Assembly (NCBI RefSeq): GCF_018612875.1
Contig: NZ_JAGGRI010000009.1
Coordinates: 17,507-81,506, forward strand
Direction: 5' to 3'
Origin: Lysobacter sp. ISL-50
Lineage (GTDB): Bacteria > Pseudomonadota > Gammaproteobacteria > Xanthomonadales > Xanthomonadaceae
Length of the DNA stretch: 64,000 nucleotides
Shown here: positions 36,850 through 46,709 of the stretch, piece after piece
Numbering within the stretch: position 1 is the first letter of the stretch
Layout of the letters: the number at the start of each line of letters is the position of its first letter
Program-made: the position numbers and the translations under genes
Notes under the pieces: generated by a model
Seen by the model: only the letters and a program-made list of their open reading frames with translations
Databases searched by the model: none
Told to the model about the DNA's origin: nothing

Positions 36850-38619
36850 TCAGTCCGCGTCGTCGTACTGATGATCGTCGTCGTTCGGCACGAGCGGCGG
36901 CGCGGCCGGACAGGTCTGTCGTGCTTCATACGGCACCAGCCACCACATCCGGCGATTGGACATGCCGATCATCTCCGCGCGCAGGCGGTCCACGCACGCC
37001 GGCAGCGCCGGCTCCTGCACGAACAGCCAGCGCCGCTGCGGCGCCTGCTTCTGCCAGGCCAGGCCGAGTTCGAGCTGCCGGGCCCACCCCATGCGGAAAC
37101 CGAAGTTGGTGGTCCTGGACTGACTCATGAGCAGGTTCTGCTCTTTCCACGCGACCAGGCCGAGCTCGGCATCGGGCCCGATGCGCTGCGCGGTCAGCGT
37201 CATCACCCCGCGCGCCGACGAGGAATCGTTGAGCACCGGCGTGATCAGCAGGCCGTACATCACCCACAGCCCGCACAGCGTCGAGGCCAGCACGTGGATC
37301 GGCCGACGGTAGCCGAACCACAGCAGGCTCGCCGCGCCCCAGGCGCCGATCGCGATCAGCGCCGCTTCCAGCGCGCGCCCGCCGTCGGTGAAGCCGCGCC
37401 CGTCGAGCAGGCGGCCTTCGAACTTGGGATCGCCGAACCACATCGACAGGCCGGCGCCGAGCATCGCCACCGTCAGCATCAGCGCGAAGCCCAGCGCGAT
37501 GCGGCGCGGCCAGGCCCGGCGCAGGATGCCCGGCAGAAGCGGCGCGAACATCAGGCAGGCCATCGGCAGCGCCGGCAGGATGTAGACGTCGCGCTTACCG
37601 TGCGGGATCGAGAAGAACACGATCACCAGCACCCACCAGCTCAGCGGCAGCAGGTAGCGCGCGTCCAGCCGGCCCAGGCGCCGGCCCCAGGCGCGCAGCG
37701 CCCACGGCAGCGCCAGCATCAGCGGCAGCCACATCGAGAACATCACCCCGATGTGGTACCAGACCGGCTGCGGATGATCCCAGGACTTGGCGTAGCGCCC
37801 GGCGGTCTGGCGGAACAGGATGTCGTTGAGATACGCCTGATAGCTCGGATCGGCGCTGTGCGTCGCCACCAGCACCATCGGCGCCAGCCACAGCGCGATC
37901 GCCAGCAAAAACGCCAGCGGCCCCAGCCAGAAGCGCGGATTGCCGATCCCGGCGCGCACCGGCATGCGCACCCAGGCCAGCGCGCGCGCGCCCGGGCCGT
38001 CGGCGGCCATGCGCGCGCGCAGCGGCCGCAGCAGCGCCGCCAGCGCCACCGGCACCAGCATCAACAGCGCGATCGCGCCCACGCCCTTGGTGATCACGCC
38101 GATGCCGGCGGCGAACCAGCCCAGCGCCCACCAGCGCCACGCCCGCCCGGTCAGCAGATGCCGCAGCAGTCCGTAATTGGCGAAGGTGATCCAGAACACC
38201 ACCGACGGATCGATCTGCGCCTTCTTCGACTGATAGGCGAAGTGCAGGGTCAGCAGCAGCGCCCAGCCGGCGTAGTAGCCGATCCGCGGCGTCCACAGGC
38301 GCCGGCCCAGATCGACCACGCACCACAGCGTGCCCAGCGCGGCGAACAGCGACGGCAGCAGGAAGGCCACGCGCCAGTTGCGAGTGAACAGATAGGCCAC
38401 CGCCTCGGTCCACATGAACAACGGCGGCTTGTCCGAGTACAGCTCGACCCCGCGGTGCGGGAACAGCCATTGCCCGGTCTCGACCATCTGCTTGGCGACC
38501 AGGGCGAACCGCGGCTCATCGGCCGGCCACGGATCGCGCAGCCCCAGGCCGGCCCCGAGGACCAGCCAGGCAACGATCCAAAACAGCCATGCGTGGCGGG
38601 ATAGGGCGTTCTTGAACAT
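36850..38619 (-). CDS. ArnT-like glycosyltransferase (GT83)
   Basis: 589 residues, about 13 TM helices. The first periplasmic loop has DPWPADEPRFALVAKQMVETGQWLFPHR, with the acidic pair needed for catalysis, and ELYSDKPPLFMW. Then come QIDPSVVFWITFANYGLL and SIPHGKRDVYILPALP. The family transfers sugars such as aminoarabinose or mannose from undecaprenyl phosphate to lipid A or proteins. The start MFKNALSRHAW at 38619 fits TM1. Just downstream of O-antigen ligase on the same strand. The sugar is unknown. Confidence 0.87.
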   Translation of the reverse strand: MFKNALSRHAWLFWIVAWLVLGAGLGLRDPWPADEPRFALVAKQMVETGQWLFPHRGVELYSDKPPLFMWTEAVAYLFTRNWRVAFLLPSLFAALGTLWCVVDLGRRLWTPRIGYYAGWALLLTLHFAYQSKKAQIDPSVVFWITFANYGLLRHLLTGRAWRWWALGWFAAGIGVITKGVGAIALLMLVPVALAALLRPLRARMAADGPGARALAWVRMPVRAGIGNPRFWLGPLAFLLAIALWLAPMVLVATHSADPSYQAYLNDILFRQTAGRYAKSWDHPQPVWYHIGVMFSMWLPLMLALPWALRAWGRRLGRLDARYLLPLSWWVLVIVFFSIPHGKRDVYILPALPMACLMFAPLLPGILRRAWPRRIALGFALMLTVAMLGAGLSMWFGDPKFEGRLLDGRGFTDGGRALEAALIAIGAWGAASLLWFGYRRPIHVLASTLCGLWVMYGLLITPVLNDSSSARGVMTLTAQRIGPDAELGLVAWKEQNLLMSQSRTTNFGFRMGWARQLELGLAWQKQAPQRRWLFVQEPALPACVDRLRAEMIGMSNRRMWWLVPYEARQTCPAAPPLVPNDDDHQYDDAD

Positions 38620-38782
38620 GCGCGAAATAATACGCAGCGACCTGGGCCGGGTGGAGAGGGGAAAGCCGGCATCTGGGCGCCCGCTCACCTTTGGCTCATC
38701 TAATGCCGGCCGCGACTCCAGGCCGGCCGGCATGACGAAAACACCGGCGGGCACCCGCCGGGCGAACGCGCAGCGGCGCGGA

Positions 38783-40672
38783 CTAACCGGCCCGGCGCAG
38801 GCGCGCGTAGAAGAAACCGTCGCCGCCGTCCTCGCCGGGCAGGCGCTGGCGGCCGACTTCGCAGTCGTGGCCGTAGCCCGCGTCCAGCGGCTCCACCCGC
38901 GCATCGGCGGTGCGTTGCACGAACGCGCGCACCTGGGCGTCGTTTTCCTGGCGCAGGATCGAACATGTCGCGTACAGCAGCACGCCGCCGGGCGCCACGG
39001 TGCGCCACAGCGCATCGAGCAGCCGCGCCTGCAGCAGGCTAAGCGTGGCGATGTCGGACTCGCGTCGGTGCAGCACCACGTCCGGCTGCCGGCGCACGAT
39101 GCCGGTGGCCGAGCACGGCGCGTCGAGCAGCACCGCGTCGAACGGCGTGCCGTCCCACCAGGCGTCCAGGTCGGCGGCGTCGGCGGCGCGCAGTTCGATG
39201 CGCTCGCCATCGGCGCCGTCGAAGCCGGCGCGCTGCAGGGTCGCGCGCACCTTGTGCAGGCGGGCGGCGTCGATGTCGAGCGCGGTCAGGCGCAGGCTGG
39301 GGTCGCGTTCGAGCAGATGCGCGCTCTTGCCGCCGGGCGCGGCGCAGGCGTCGAGCACGCGCGCGCCCGGCGCCGGCGCCAGCGCGTCGGCGACCCGCTG
39401 CGCGGACACGTCCTGCACCGACACCTCGCCGTCGGCGAAGCCCGGCAGGGCCGCCACCGGCAGCGGCGTGTCCAGGCGCAGCGCGTCGGCCGGATCGACG
39501 GGCGCGCTCGCTTCGATCCCGGCCTGGGTCAAGCCGGCCAGATAGTCCTCGCGGGTGACGCGGGCGCGATTGACCCGCAGCCACATCGGCGGCGGCGTGC
39601 CGCTGTGGGCGAGGATCGCGTCGTAGTGGTCCGGCCAGTCCTTGCGCAGCATGCCGCGCAGCCAACTGGGCCAATGCGAATGGCGCGGGTCGGTGACCGG
39701 CAGGCCGTCGCGCTGGGCGCGGCGCAGCAGCGCGTTGACCAGGGCGGCCTGATGCGGATGGCCGAGCAGGCGCGCGGCCTCGACCGTCGCATCCAGCGCG
39801 GCGTGCGCGGCCAGTTGCAGCGGATCGAGCTGGGCCAGTCCGGTGTAGAGCAGCGCGCGCAGTTCTCCGTCGCGCGAACTCAGCGGCCGCGGCATCCACG
39901 CCGTCAGCGCGGCCTCGTAGCGCAGCGGCTGGCGCAGCACGGCGAAGCAGATCGCCTCGACCAGGGCGCGGTCGCGCGGATCGGCCAGCGCCGGCAGGGC
40001 GACGGCGAGCTCGGCCTTGAGCGAACGCCCGCGATGCAGCACCGCGTTGAGCACGCGCGCGGCGATGGCGCGCGACTGTGCGCCGGGCTGGGCGGTGTCG
40101 GACAACGGCGGCGGGCGCGTCGCGGCGCCGCGGCTGCGCGCGTAGGGATCGCGGGCGCCGGCGGCGGAAGACGCCAGACGCGATCGCGGCGGACGCGGGC
40201 TCGCGCTGTGGGGTTGCGCGGCGCGCTCGGTGGACGCGTGGCTTGCGTCGCTGCCCGTGTCGGCGGTTTCGGCGGCGCCGCGTTTCTCGGCGGCGCGGCG
40301 GTCGGCGCGGCGTTTTTCGAAATCGAGCTTGGCGAAGGCCAGTCGTGCCGACCCGGGCTTGGCGCCGGCCGAACGTTTGCCGCGATCCGCGCCATCGGAT
40401 GCGCCGCGCGCCGCCCCGCGCGGGCCGGGCACCCGGCGCTTGGCCTCGGTCGGCTTGCTGGAATCGCTACGCGCGGATTCGGATCGCTGCGCGGCCGGTC
40501 GCTGCGCGGCGCGGCGCTCAGGCCCCGTGGTTTTCGCCGCGCGCTCGCCGGAGGCTTTCGCCGCGGCCGGGCGCGGCGCATCCAGCGAACCCGGAGCGCG
40601 CACGCGCCCGCGTGCCGGCCGTGCGTCGCCGTCGCGCGGCGGACCTTTCGGCGGTTGCCGTCCGGCGCTCAT
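38783..40672 (-). CDS. rsmB: 16S rRNA m5C967 methyltransferase with long N-terminal extension
   Basis: 629 residues. From about residue 200 the canonical RsmB starts: an NusB-like RNA-binding domain ([19 protein letters not shown]), then the SAM domain with [43 protein letters not shown] (catalytic PC) and [14 protein letters not shown] (second Cys). The first 195 residues are a low-complexity Arg/Ala/Pro/Lys tract with RSARSDSSK and DRRAAEKRG; RsmB is usually about 430-450 residues. ATG 40672 lies one base beyond the fmt stop. The extension may be real or an over-called start; an internal start would have to be GTG or TTG. Confidence 0.92.
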   Translation of the reverse strand: MSAGRQPPKGPPRDGDARPARGRVRAPGSLDAPRPAAAKASGERAAKTTGPERRAAQRPAAQRSESARSDSSKPTEAKRRVPGPRGAARGASDGADRGKRSAGAKPGSARLAFAKLDFEKRRADRRAAEKRGAAETADTGSDASHASTERAAQPHSASPRPPRSRLASSAAGARDPYARSRGAATRPPPLSDTAQPGAQSRAIAARVLNAVLHRGRSLKAELAVALPALADPRDRALVEAICFAVLRQPLRYEAALTAWMPRPLSSRDGELRALLYTGLAQLDPLQLAAHAALDATVEAARLLGHPHQAALVNALLRRAQRDGLPVTDPRHSHWPSWLRGMLRKDWPDHYDAILAHSGTPPPMWLRVNRARVTREDYLAGLTQAGIEASAPVDPADALRLDTPLPVAALPGFADGEVSVQDVSAQRVADALAPAPGARVLDACAAPGGKSAHLLERDPSLRLTALDIDAARLHKVRATLQRAGFDGADGERIELRAADAADLDAWWDGTPFDAVLLDAPCSATGIVRRQPDVVLHRRESDIATLSLLQARLLDALWRTVAPGGVLLYATCSILRQENDAQVRAFVQRTADARVEPLDAGYGHDCEVGRQRLPGEDGGDGFFYARLRRAG

Positions 40673-40673
40673 G

Positions 40674-41597
40674 TCAGCGCGCCGCCGCGAGATCGCGGCG
40701 GCCGTTCAAGTAATCGGCGGCGGTGATCGCCTTGCCGCCTTCGCGCTGCAGCACGCGGATGCGCAGCGCGCCGCGGCCGCAGGCGATGTCGATGCCTTCG
40801 CGGCCGGCCAGCAGCACCGTGCCCGGTTCGGCGCCGTGCTCCAGCGGCAAGGCGATGGCGCCGTGCACGCGCACGCGCTCGCCGGCGATCAGCGCATCGG
40901 CCATCGGCCAGGGATTGAACGCGCGCACCTTGTTGGCCAAGGCGGTGGCGGGCTGATTCCAGTCCAGCCGCGCCTCGGCCTTGTCGAGCTTGTGCGCGTA
41001 GGTCACGCCCTCTTCGGGCTGGACCCACGGGTTCAGACGCAGGTCCGCGCGCAGCAGGCCCAGGCCGTCGTTGAGCACCTGCGCGCCGATTTCGGCCAGG
41101 CGGTCGTGCAACTGGCCGCCGGTTTCGTTGTCGCCGATCTCGGTGGTGTGGGCGAGCAGCACCGGGCCGGTGTCCAGGCCTTTCTCCATCTGCATCAGGC
41201 ACACCCCGGTTTCGCGGTCGCCGGCTTCGATCGCGCGCTGGATCGGCGCGGCGCCGCGCCAGCGCGGCAGCAGCGAGGCGTGCAGGTTCCAGCAGCTGTA
41301 GGTCGGAATATCCAGCACCGACTGCGGCAGGATCAGGCCGTAGGCGACCACGATCAGCAAGTCCGGCTGCAGCGCGCGCAGCGCTTCGCGCGAGACCGCG
41401 GCCTTGAAGTTCTCCGGCTGCAGCACCGGAATGCCGCGCAGCAACGCCTCGCGCTTGACCGGCGAAATCGACATCTCGCGCCCGCGCCCGGCCGGACGGT
41501 CGGGCTGGGTGTAGGCGGCGACCACCTCGCCCTTGAGCGTGGCGGCCCGCAGGGCGGGAACGGCGAAGTCGGGGGTACCGGCGAAAACTAGGCGCAT
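40674..41597 (-). CDS. fmt: Methionyl-tRNA formyltransferase
   Basis: 307 residues. Formylates initiator Met-tRNA using 10-formyl-[54 protein letters not shown] and [20 protein letters not shown] (the SLLP formyl transfer motif with N, H and later D) are diagnostic. The C-terminal OB-like domain is present. Downstream of def, upstream of rsmB, as in many gammaproteobacteria. Confidence 0.97.
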   Translation of the reverse strand: MRLVFAGTPDFAVPALRAATLKGEVVAAYTQPDRPAGRGREMSISPVKREALLRGIPVLQPENFKAAVSREALRALQPDLLIVVAYGLILPQSVLDIPTYSCWNLHASLLPRWRGAAPIQRAIEAGDRETGVCLMQMEKGLDTGPVLLAHTTEIGDNETGGQLHDRLAEIGAQVLNDGLGLLRADLRLNPWVQPEEGVTYAHKLDKAEARLDWNQPATALANKVRAFNPWPMADALIAGERVRVHGAIALPLEHGAEPGTVLLAGREGIDIACGRGALRIRVLQREGGKAITAADYLNGRRDLAAAR

Positions 41598-41602
41598 AAG
41601 CT

Positions 41603-41760
41603 CGGGAATGGGGAATCGGGAATGGGGAATCGGCGCGGATCACCGCGTCGGTCGCGAGCGCCTTGCGTTCAAGACTACAGAAACGAAAAACGGGACCCGG
41701 AAACCAGCGCGCGCCGCACGGCGCCACGCCGATTCCCGATTCCCGATTCGCGAATCCCGG
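41603..41760. repeat. Purine-heptad inverted repeat
   Basis: Left arm 41603-41633 has GGGAATC/GGGAATG tandem heptads; right arm 41729-41760 has their complement (CGATTCCCGATTCCCGATTC). It fills the fmt-def gap. Same style as 58646-58749 and 34546-34623. Confidence 0.8.
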
Positions 41761-41763
41761 CCC

Positions 41764-42276
41764 TTACGCCGACTGCCGACGCTGCTTGGCCAGCTTCTTG
41801 CGCACCATCTCGCGCTTGAGCGGCGAGAGGTAATCGACGAACAACTTGCCTTCCAGGTGATCCATCTCGTGCTGGATGCACACCGCCAGCAGACCGTCGG
41901 TGCTCAGCTCGAAGGGCTGGCCGTCGCGGCCGACGGCCTTGACCGTGATCGCGTTGGCGCGGGTCACGTCGGCGAAGATGCCGGGCACCGACAGGCAGCC
42001 TTCCTGGTAGACCTGCTCGCCGTCGCGGGCGAGGATCTCCGGGTTGATGAACACCATCGGCTGGTTTTTTTCTTCCGACACATCGATGACCATGAAGCGC
42101 TGGTGGACATCGACCTGGCTCGCGGCCAGGCCGATGCCGGGGCATTCGTACATGGTCTCGAACATGTCGTCGAGCAGGCGCTGGAACTCGGGTTGGGTCA
42201 CGCGCGCGGGATCGACCGCCGCCGCTTTCGTGCGCAAACGCGGGTCCGGGAATTCGAGAATGGATAAGACGGCCAT
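41764..42276 (-). CDS. def: Peptide deformylase
   Basis: 170 residues. Removes the formyl group from nascent proteins. All three motifs are intact: [17 protein letters not shown] (Cys metal ligand) and QHEMDHLEG (two His and catalytic Glu). Type 1 Gram-negative form. Forms a functional set with fmt. A heptad-repeat spacer of 166 bp separates them. Confidence 0.97.
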   Translation of the reverse strand: MAVLSILEFPDPRLRTKAAAVDPARVTQPEFQRLLDDMFETMYECPGIGLAASQVDVHQRFMVIDVSEEKNQPMVFINPEILARDGEQVYQEGCLSVPGIFADVTRANAITVKAVGRDGQPFELSTDGLLAVCIQHEMDHLEGKLFVDYLSPLKREMVRKKLAKQRRQSA

Positions 42277-42427
42277 AGGGCACCGAAAATGGGGGCGTGG
42301 GTCACATACGCAAGCTTTGGTTGCATTGTACCCCCGTTATAGGCTGCAAAGGCCTGCTAGTGTTCGCACCTTCTGAGCTATAGTCCGGGTGCCCGCAGAG
42401 GGCAAACCTGGAAGGGGAATCAGGTAG

Positions 42428-43591
42428 ATGGCCGCCATGTTTAAACCGATCCGCGCGGTTTTCGCCGCCGCGTTGCTGACTGTCGCCACGTACGCCCTCG
42501 CGGCGGAAATCCGTGGCGACCACCCCGACACTTACGTGGTGAAGCGGGGCGACACCTTGTGGGATATCTCGGCTCGCTTCCTCAAGCGACCGTGGCTGTG
42601 GCCGGAAATCTGGCAGGCCAACCCGCAGATCAAGAATCCGCATCTCATCTATCCCGGCGACGTGATCTCGCTGGCGTACCTCGACCGCGTCGCCGCGGCC
42701 CAGGTCCAGTCCGGTCCGCGCCAGGAGGCCCCGATCACCGGCGTGCCGCTGGCCGAGATCGAGCCGTTCCTGAAGAACCTGCGCGTGGTCGAGCAGTTCG
42801 AACAGCTGCCCTACGTGGTCGGCCTGGAAGAAGACCGCCTGCGCGTGACTCAGGGCCAGGTCGCCTACATCAAGGGCCTGCCCGAGCAGAGCCCGGGCAC
42901 CCGCTACGCCGTGGTCCGCCCGACCCAGCGCTACACCCGCCTGGACCGCAAGGCCTGCTGCGACATCATGCGCGCCGCCGACCTGGACTTCCGCGGCAAG
43001 CGCACGGTCGATTTCGAATCCATCTGGACCGACGTGGTCGTGCCGGACAAGGGCCGCGAGCTGCTCGGCTATGAGCTGATGCAGGTTTCCACCGGCACCC
43101 TGAGCCGCGGCGCCGTGGGCGGCATGGAAGCGTCCACCCTCGTGATCGACGACACCGGCCGCGAAATCCGCGTCGGCGACCGCCTGATCCCGGTGGAGAT
43201 GCAGCCCTACGATCTGCAGTTCTTCCCGCATCCGCCCAAGGCTCAGTTCGACTACGGTCGCGCCCAGGTCCTGTCGGTCGCCGATCTGGTCCGCAACGGC
43301 GGTCCGCGCGACGTGATCGCGCTGTCGGTCGGCGCCCGCGACGGCATCGACAACGGCACGGTGTTCTCCACCTGGCGCGTCGGCAGCCGCGTGCCGGACC
43401 GGGTCAAGATCGGCCCGGACCGCTCCGAGGACCTGTACGGCAAGAACTCGCGCGTGCGCCTGCCCGACGAGTTCTCCGGCCACGCGATGGTGTTCCGCAC
43501 CTTCGACAAGGTCAGCTACGCCCTGATCATGGACGGCGTGCGTCCGACCAAGGTCGGCTACGAGCTCAAGCATCCGGACTCGCCGTACTGA
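42428..43591 (+). CDS. Exported LysM-domain protein
   Basis: 387 residues. Signal peptide (IRAVFAAALLTVATYALAAE). The LysM at residues 35-80 (YVVKRGDTLWDISARFLKRPWLWPEIWQANPQIKNPHLIYPGDVISL) binds peptidoglycan. The remaining 300 residues are beta-rich and of unknown role. The W-P-E-I-W-Q variant of LysM is typical of the def/dprA-linked gene in Xanthomonadaceae and Pseudomonas. Divergent from def; followed by a hairpin terminator and dprA. Confidence 0.9.
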   Translation: MAAMFKPIRAVFAAALLTVATYALAAEIRGDHPDTYVVKRGDTLWDISARFLKRPWLWPEIWQANPQIKNPHLIYPGDVISLAYLDRVAAAQVQSGPRQEAPITGVPLAEIEPFLKNLRVVEQFEQLPYVVGLEEDRLRVTQGQVAYIKGLPEQSPGTRYAVVRPTQRYTRLDRKACCDIMRAADLDFRGKRTVDFESIWTDVVVPDKGRELLGYELMQVSTGTLSRGAVGGMEASTLVIDDTGREIRVGDRLIPVEMQPYDLQFFPHPPKAQFDYGRAQVLSVADLVRNGGPRDVIALSVGARDGIDNGTVFSTWRVGSRVPDRVKIGPDRSEDLYGKNSRVRLPDEFSGHAMVFRTFDKVSYALIMDGVRPTKVGYELKHPDSPY

Positions 43592-43631
43592 GTCCAGGGA
43601 ACAGCCCGCGGGCTTTTCCTACAGCACCACG

Positions 43632-43660
43632 CGACGGCGCCTTCGGGCGCCGTCGTCGTT
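43632..43660 (+). terminator. Terminator-like hairpin between lysM and dprA
   Basis: 10-bp stem CGACGGCGCC/GGCGCCGTCG with a TTCG tetraloop, followed by TCGTTTG. The T run is short. Confidence 0.6.
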
Positions 43661-43678
43661 TGCGGACTAGGCTGGGGC

Positions 43679-44890
43679 ATGAACCCGACCGCCGACCCCG
43701 ATCCCATCGCCACGCTGCTCCTGCTCGCCGCCGGCGGCTCCAGCGCGGCCCGGCGCGGCTTGCTGGAGCGCCACGGCAGCGCCGCCGCCGCGCTCGCCGC
43801 TGGCGCCCGCGCCTGGACTGCGGCGGAGCTGTCGCCGCCGCAGATCGCGCGGCTGTGCGCGCCCGCCGACGCGGCGGTCTGGGCCGCGGCCGGCTGGCCC
43901 GGCGACACCGGCGAACGGCTGCTGGCGTGGCTGGGCGATACCAATCACCACCTGATCGAATGGACCAGTCCCGACTACCCAGCTCTACTGCGGCGCGCGC
44001 CCAATCCGCCGCTGGCGCTGTTCGTGGCCGGCGAGCCGGGATTGCTGTGGCATCCGGCGGTGGCGGTGGTCGGCAGCCGCTCGCCGACGCCGGGCGGCCA
44101 GGACAACGCCGCCGACTTCGCCCGCGCGCTGGCGCGCTCGGGCCTGGCGGTGGCCAGCGGCCTCGCCGCCGGGATCGATGCCGCCGCCCATCGCGCCGCC
44201 CTGGACGCCGGCGGCCTGACCGTCGCCGTCCTCGGCACCGGTCCGGACGTGGCCTACCCGCGCCGCCACACCGAGCTGCTGCAGCGCATCGCCGCCGACG
44301 GCGCCGTGGTCAGCGAGTACCCGCCCGGCACCCAGGCCCGGCCGGAGCACTTCCCCAGCCGCAACCGCATCCTCGCCGGCCTGAGCCTGGGCACCCTGGT
44401 GATCGAAGCGGCCGAGCGCTCCGGCGCGCTGATCACCGCGCGCCTGGCCAGCGAATGCGGGCGCGAGGTGTTCGCCGTGCCCGGCTCGATCCACAACCCG
44501 CTGGCGCGCGGCTGCCACCGGCTGATCCGCGAAGGCGCCGGCCTGGTCGAGAGCGCCTCGGAAGTCGTCGCCGCGCTGGCACCGATGGCGGCCGAGCTGG
44601 CCGACGGCTTGCGTCACCGTCTGGCCGCCCCCATTAACCTCGGCCACGCGCTGGTCACACACGGCGATCACGATGGCTCCAGCCCCGTCTCAGGAGCTGC
44701 CGAGCCTTCAGTTTTCGCCGACCGCGACTACCAGTACTTGTGGAACGCGCTGGGCCACGACCCTACCGGTATGGATCAACTCGTCGAACGTACTGGATTG
44801 ACGACTGCGGAACTGTCCTCCATGCTGCTGGTCATGGAGCTTGAGGGTCGCGTCGCGGCGCAGCACGGCCGTTACTTCCGTAACCGCTGA
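43679..44890 (+). CDS. dprA: DNA-processing protein DprA
   Basis: 403 residues. Loads RecA on incoming single-stranded DNA during natural transformation. The Rossmann-like core has [48 protein letters not shown] and [18 protein letters not shown]. The C-terminal winged-helix DML1-like domain is present ([48 protein letters not shown]). Followed 89 bp later by smg, as in many proteobacteria. Confidence 0.96.
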   Translation: MNPTADPDPIATLLLLAAGGSSAARRGLLERHGSAAAALAAGARAWTAAELSPPQIARLCAPADAAVWAAAGWPGDTGERLLAWLGDTNHHLIEWTSPDYPALLRRAPNPPLALFVAGEPGLLWHPAVAVVGSRSPTPGGQDNAADFARALARSGLAVASGLAAGIDAAAHRAALDAGGLTVAVLGTGPDVAYPRRHTELLQRIAADGAVVSEYPPGTQARPEHFPSRNRILAGLSLGTLVIEAAERSGALITARLASECGREVFAVPGSIHNPLARGCHRLIREGAGLVESASEVVAALAPMAAELADGLRHRLAAPINLGHALVTHGDHDGSSPVSGAAEPSVFADRDYQYLWNALGHDPTGMDQLVERTGLTTAELSSMLLVMELEGRVAAQHGRYFRNR

Positions 44891-44979
44891 ATCTGAATCG
44901 GTGTCCACCCACCGGCGATTCACCCGGCCAATCAGCAACTCCTGACCCACCGCGCCGCATGCGGCGCAGGCCGAGGGAA

Positions 44980-45468
44980 ATGAAAGAGAGCATCCTGGAC
45001 GTCCTGCTGTACCTGTTCGAGCATTACTTCACCGACGATGCGGACCTTGTCCGCGACCGCGATTCGCTCCGCAGCGGCCCCCTGTTCGATGAACTGGGCC
45101 AGGCCGGTTTCAGTCCCGCCGAGATCAACAAAGCCATCGAATGGCTGGATGCGCTGGCCCAGCAACGGCCCAGCGTCAGTGCTCCGCGCGTGGGCGGCCC
45201 GACCCGGATCTACTTCGGCCCGGAACTCGACAAGCTCGATGTCGAATGCCGCGGCTTCCTGCTGTTCCTGGAACAACACGGCATCCTCGACGCCGATCAG
45301 CGCGAACTCGTGCTCGACCGGGCGATGGCGCTGGATCAGGAAGAGCTGGACCTGGACGACCTCAAATGGGTCGTGCTGATGGTGCTGTTCAATCAGCCCG
45401 GCTCCGAGGCGGCCTACGCCTGGATGGAAACGCAGATGTTCGAGGACGAGCCCGAGCCGGTGCACTGA
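44980..45468 (+). CDS. smg: Smg/DUF494 family protein
   Basis: 162 residues, starting [17 protein letters not shown] after GAGGGAA. Acidic and helical, with [36 protein letters not shown] and the [16 protein letters not shown] motif of DUF494. Function unknown; conserved between dprA and topA in many beta- and gammaproteobacteria. Confidence 0.93.
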   Translation: MKESILDVLLYLFEHYFTDDADLVRDRDSLRSGPLFDELGQAGFSPAEINKAIEWLDALAQQRPSVSAPRVGGPTRIYFGPELDKLDVECRGFLLFLEQHGILDADQRELVLDRAMALDQEELDLDDLKWVVLMVLFNQPGSEAAYAWMETQMFEDEPEPVH

Positions 45469-45768
45469 CACCGGCCGCGGCCGCGAGCGGTTCGCGGCGG
45501 CGGGTTTCGTCCTTGAATCACTCCACGGCCCTGCACCCGGCCGTTCTGCTTGCACGACGGGCATATTCCTCGCGCCCATCCGTCGCGCAATACACACCGC
45601 CCATGCCGGGCGAATAGCGTTTTGCGAACTCCGTGCTAGTTTCATGCGTCTCGCGCATGCCAAGGGTGCTGCGCGATGCTGGCCGTCAGGCGAGTCGCGC
45701 GCCCGCGACGCTGCCCGCGCCGGCGCATGCCATCACAAGGACGATCGCGAGATCCGCAGGGGGAGCAC
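45469..45768. other. Intergenic, no feature
   Basis: 300 bp between smg and the first GYF_2 gene. I see no terminator, repeat or gene; the promoter of the next gene must lie here. Confidence 0.4.
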
Positions 45769-46572
45769 ATGACGAACTGGTACTACCACGATCCGGCCCA
45801 GGGCCGCGTCGGCCCGATCGACGCCGACACCTTGCGCGGCCACTTCCGCGCTGGCCGCATCGGCCGCGACACCCTGCTGTGGCGCGAAGGCCTGCGCGAA
45901 TGGCAGCCGCTGGAGCGGCTGTCGGCCGAACTGGGCCTGGACGACGACCTGATGTCGCCTCCGCCGCCTCCGGTCGTGCCGCCGCCGCTGCCCGAACCGC
46001 CCCACTACGCCATCGACGGCAACGACGCGTCGGCGTCCGCGCCGGCGCAGAACCACGCCCAGCGCAGCGTCAGCCCGGCCGACTACGCCCCGGCTCATGT
46101 CGCCCGCCGCCAGCCCGCGCCGCCGCCCAAGCGCGGCCTGTCGGGCTGCATGATCGTGCTGATCGTGCTCGCGGTGCTGGCCATTCCGGTGCTCGGCGTC
46201 CTGGTCGCGATCGCCTTGCCGGCGTACCAGGACTACACCTTCCGCGCCAAGGTCTCGGCCGCGCTGGCCGCGGCCGGCCCATACAAGACCCAGGTCGCCG
46301 AACACTACCTCGCCCACGACGGCTGCCCGAACAACGCCTCGCCCGGCTTCCGCCCCGCCGAAGCCTATGCGACCGCGCAGATCGCCTCGATCGAGTTCGG
46401 CCGCATGCAGGACAGCGGCCAGTGCGGCATCCAGATCGAACTGCGCGGCTTCAACACCCCGCAACTCGACGGCAAGAAGATCTGGCAGTCGTTCGATCCG
46501 GCCAACCTGAGCTGGACCTGCGGCTCGGACATCGAGAAACAGGCGACGCTGCCGGCGAACTGCCGCGGCTGA
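45769..46572 (+). CDS. GYF_2 domain fused to a pilin-like membrane segment
   Basis: 267 residues. Residues 1-50 are a GYF_2 domain (WYYHDPAQGRVGPIDADTLRGHFRAGRI, LLWREGLREWQPL), followed by a Pro-rich linker. Near residue 125 there is a hydrophobic helix continuing into VAIALPAYQDYTFRAKVSAAL, which looks like the N-terminal helix of a type IV major pilin but is internal and without a prepilin peptidase site. The C-terminal part has paired cysteines (DGCP, GQCG, TCGS). AGGGGGAG precedes ATG 45769. Probably an inner membrane protein; function unknown. Confidence 0.82.
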   Translation: MTNWYYHDPAQGRVGPIDADTLRGHFRAGRIGRDTLLWREGLREWQPLERLSAELGLDDDLMSPPPPPVVPPPLPEPPHYAIDGNDASASAPAQNHAQRSVSPADYAPAHVARRQPAPPPKRGLSGCMIVLIVLAVLAIPVLGVLVAIALPAYQDYTFRAKVSAALAAAGPYKTQVAEHYLAHDGCPNNASPGFRPAEAYATAQIASIEFGRMQDSGQCGIQIELRGFNTPQLDGKKIWQSFDPANLSWTCGSDIEKQATLPANCRG

Positions 46573-46709
46573 TCCGGTCGCCTCGATAACGCCGGCCCGA
46601 GCGCAAGCCAGGGCCGGCGCGATGTTTCACGATGCGCCAGCCCGCCGCCGGTTGGCCGCGGCGCGATGGCATCATGGCGGCCACCGCAGCGACGCAGGCC
46701 CGATTCGCG

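Noticed and set aside
35632..38604. 990-codon open frame opposite the O-antigen ligase and ArnT-like genes
   Set aside because: Rich in Arg/Gln/His/Pro with no domain; the opposite strand has TM-rich family proteins.
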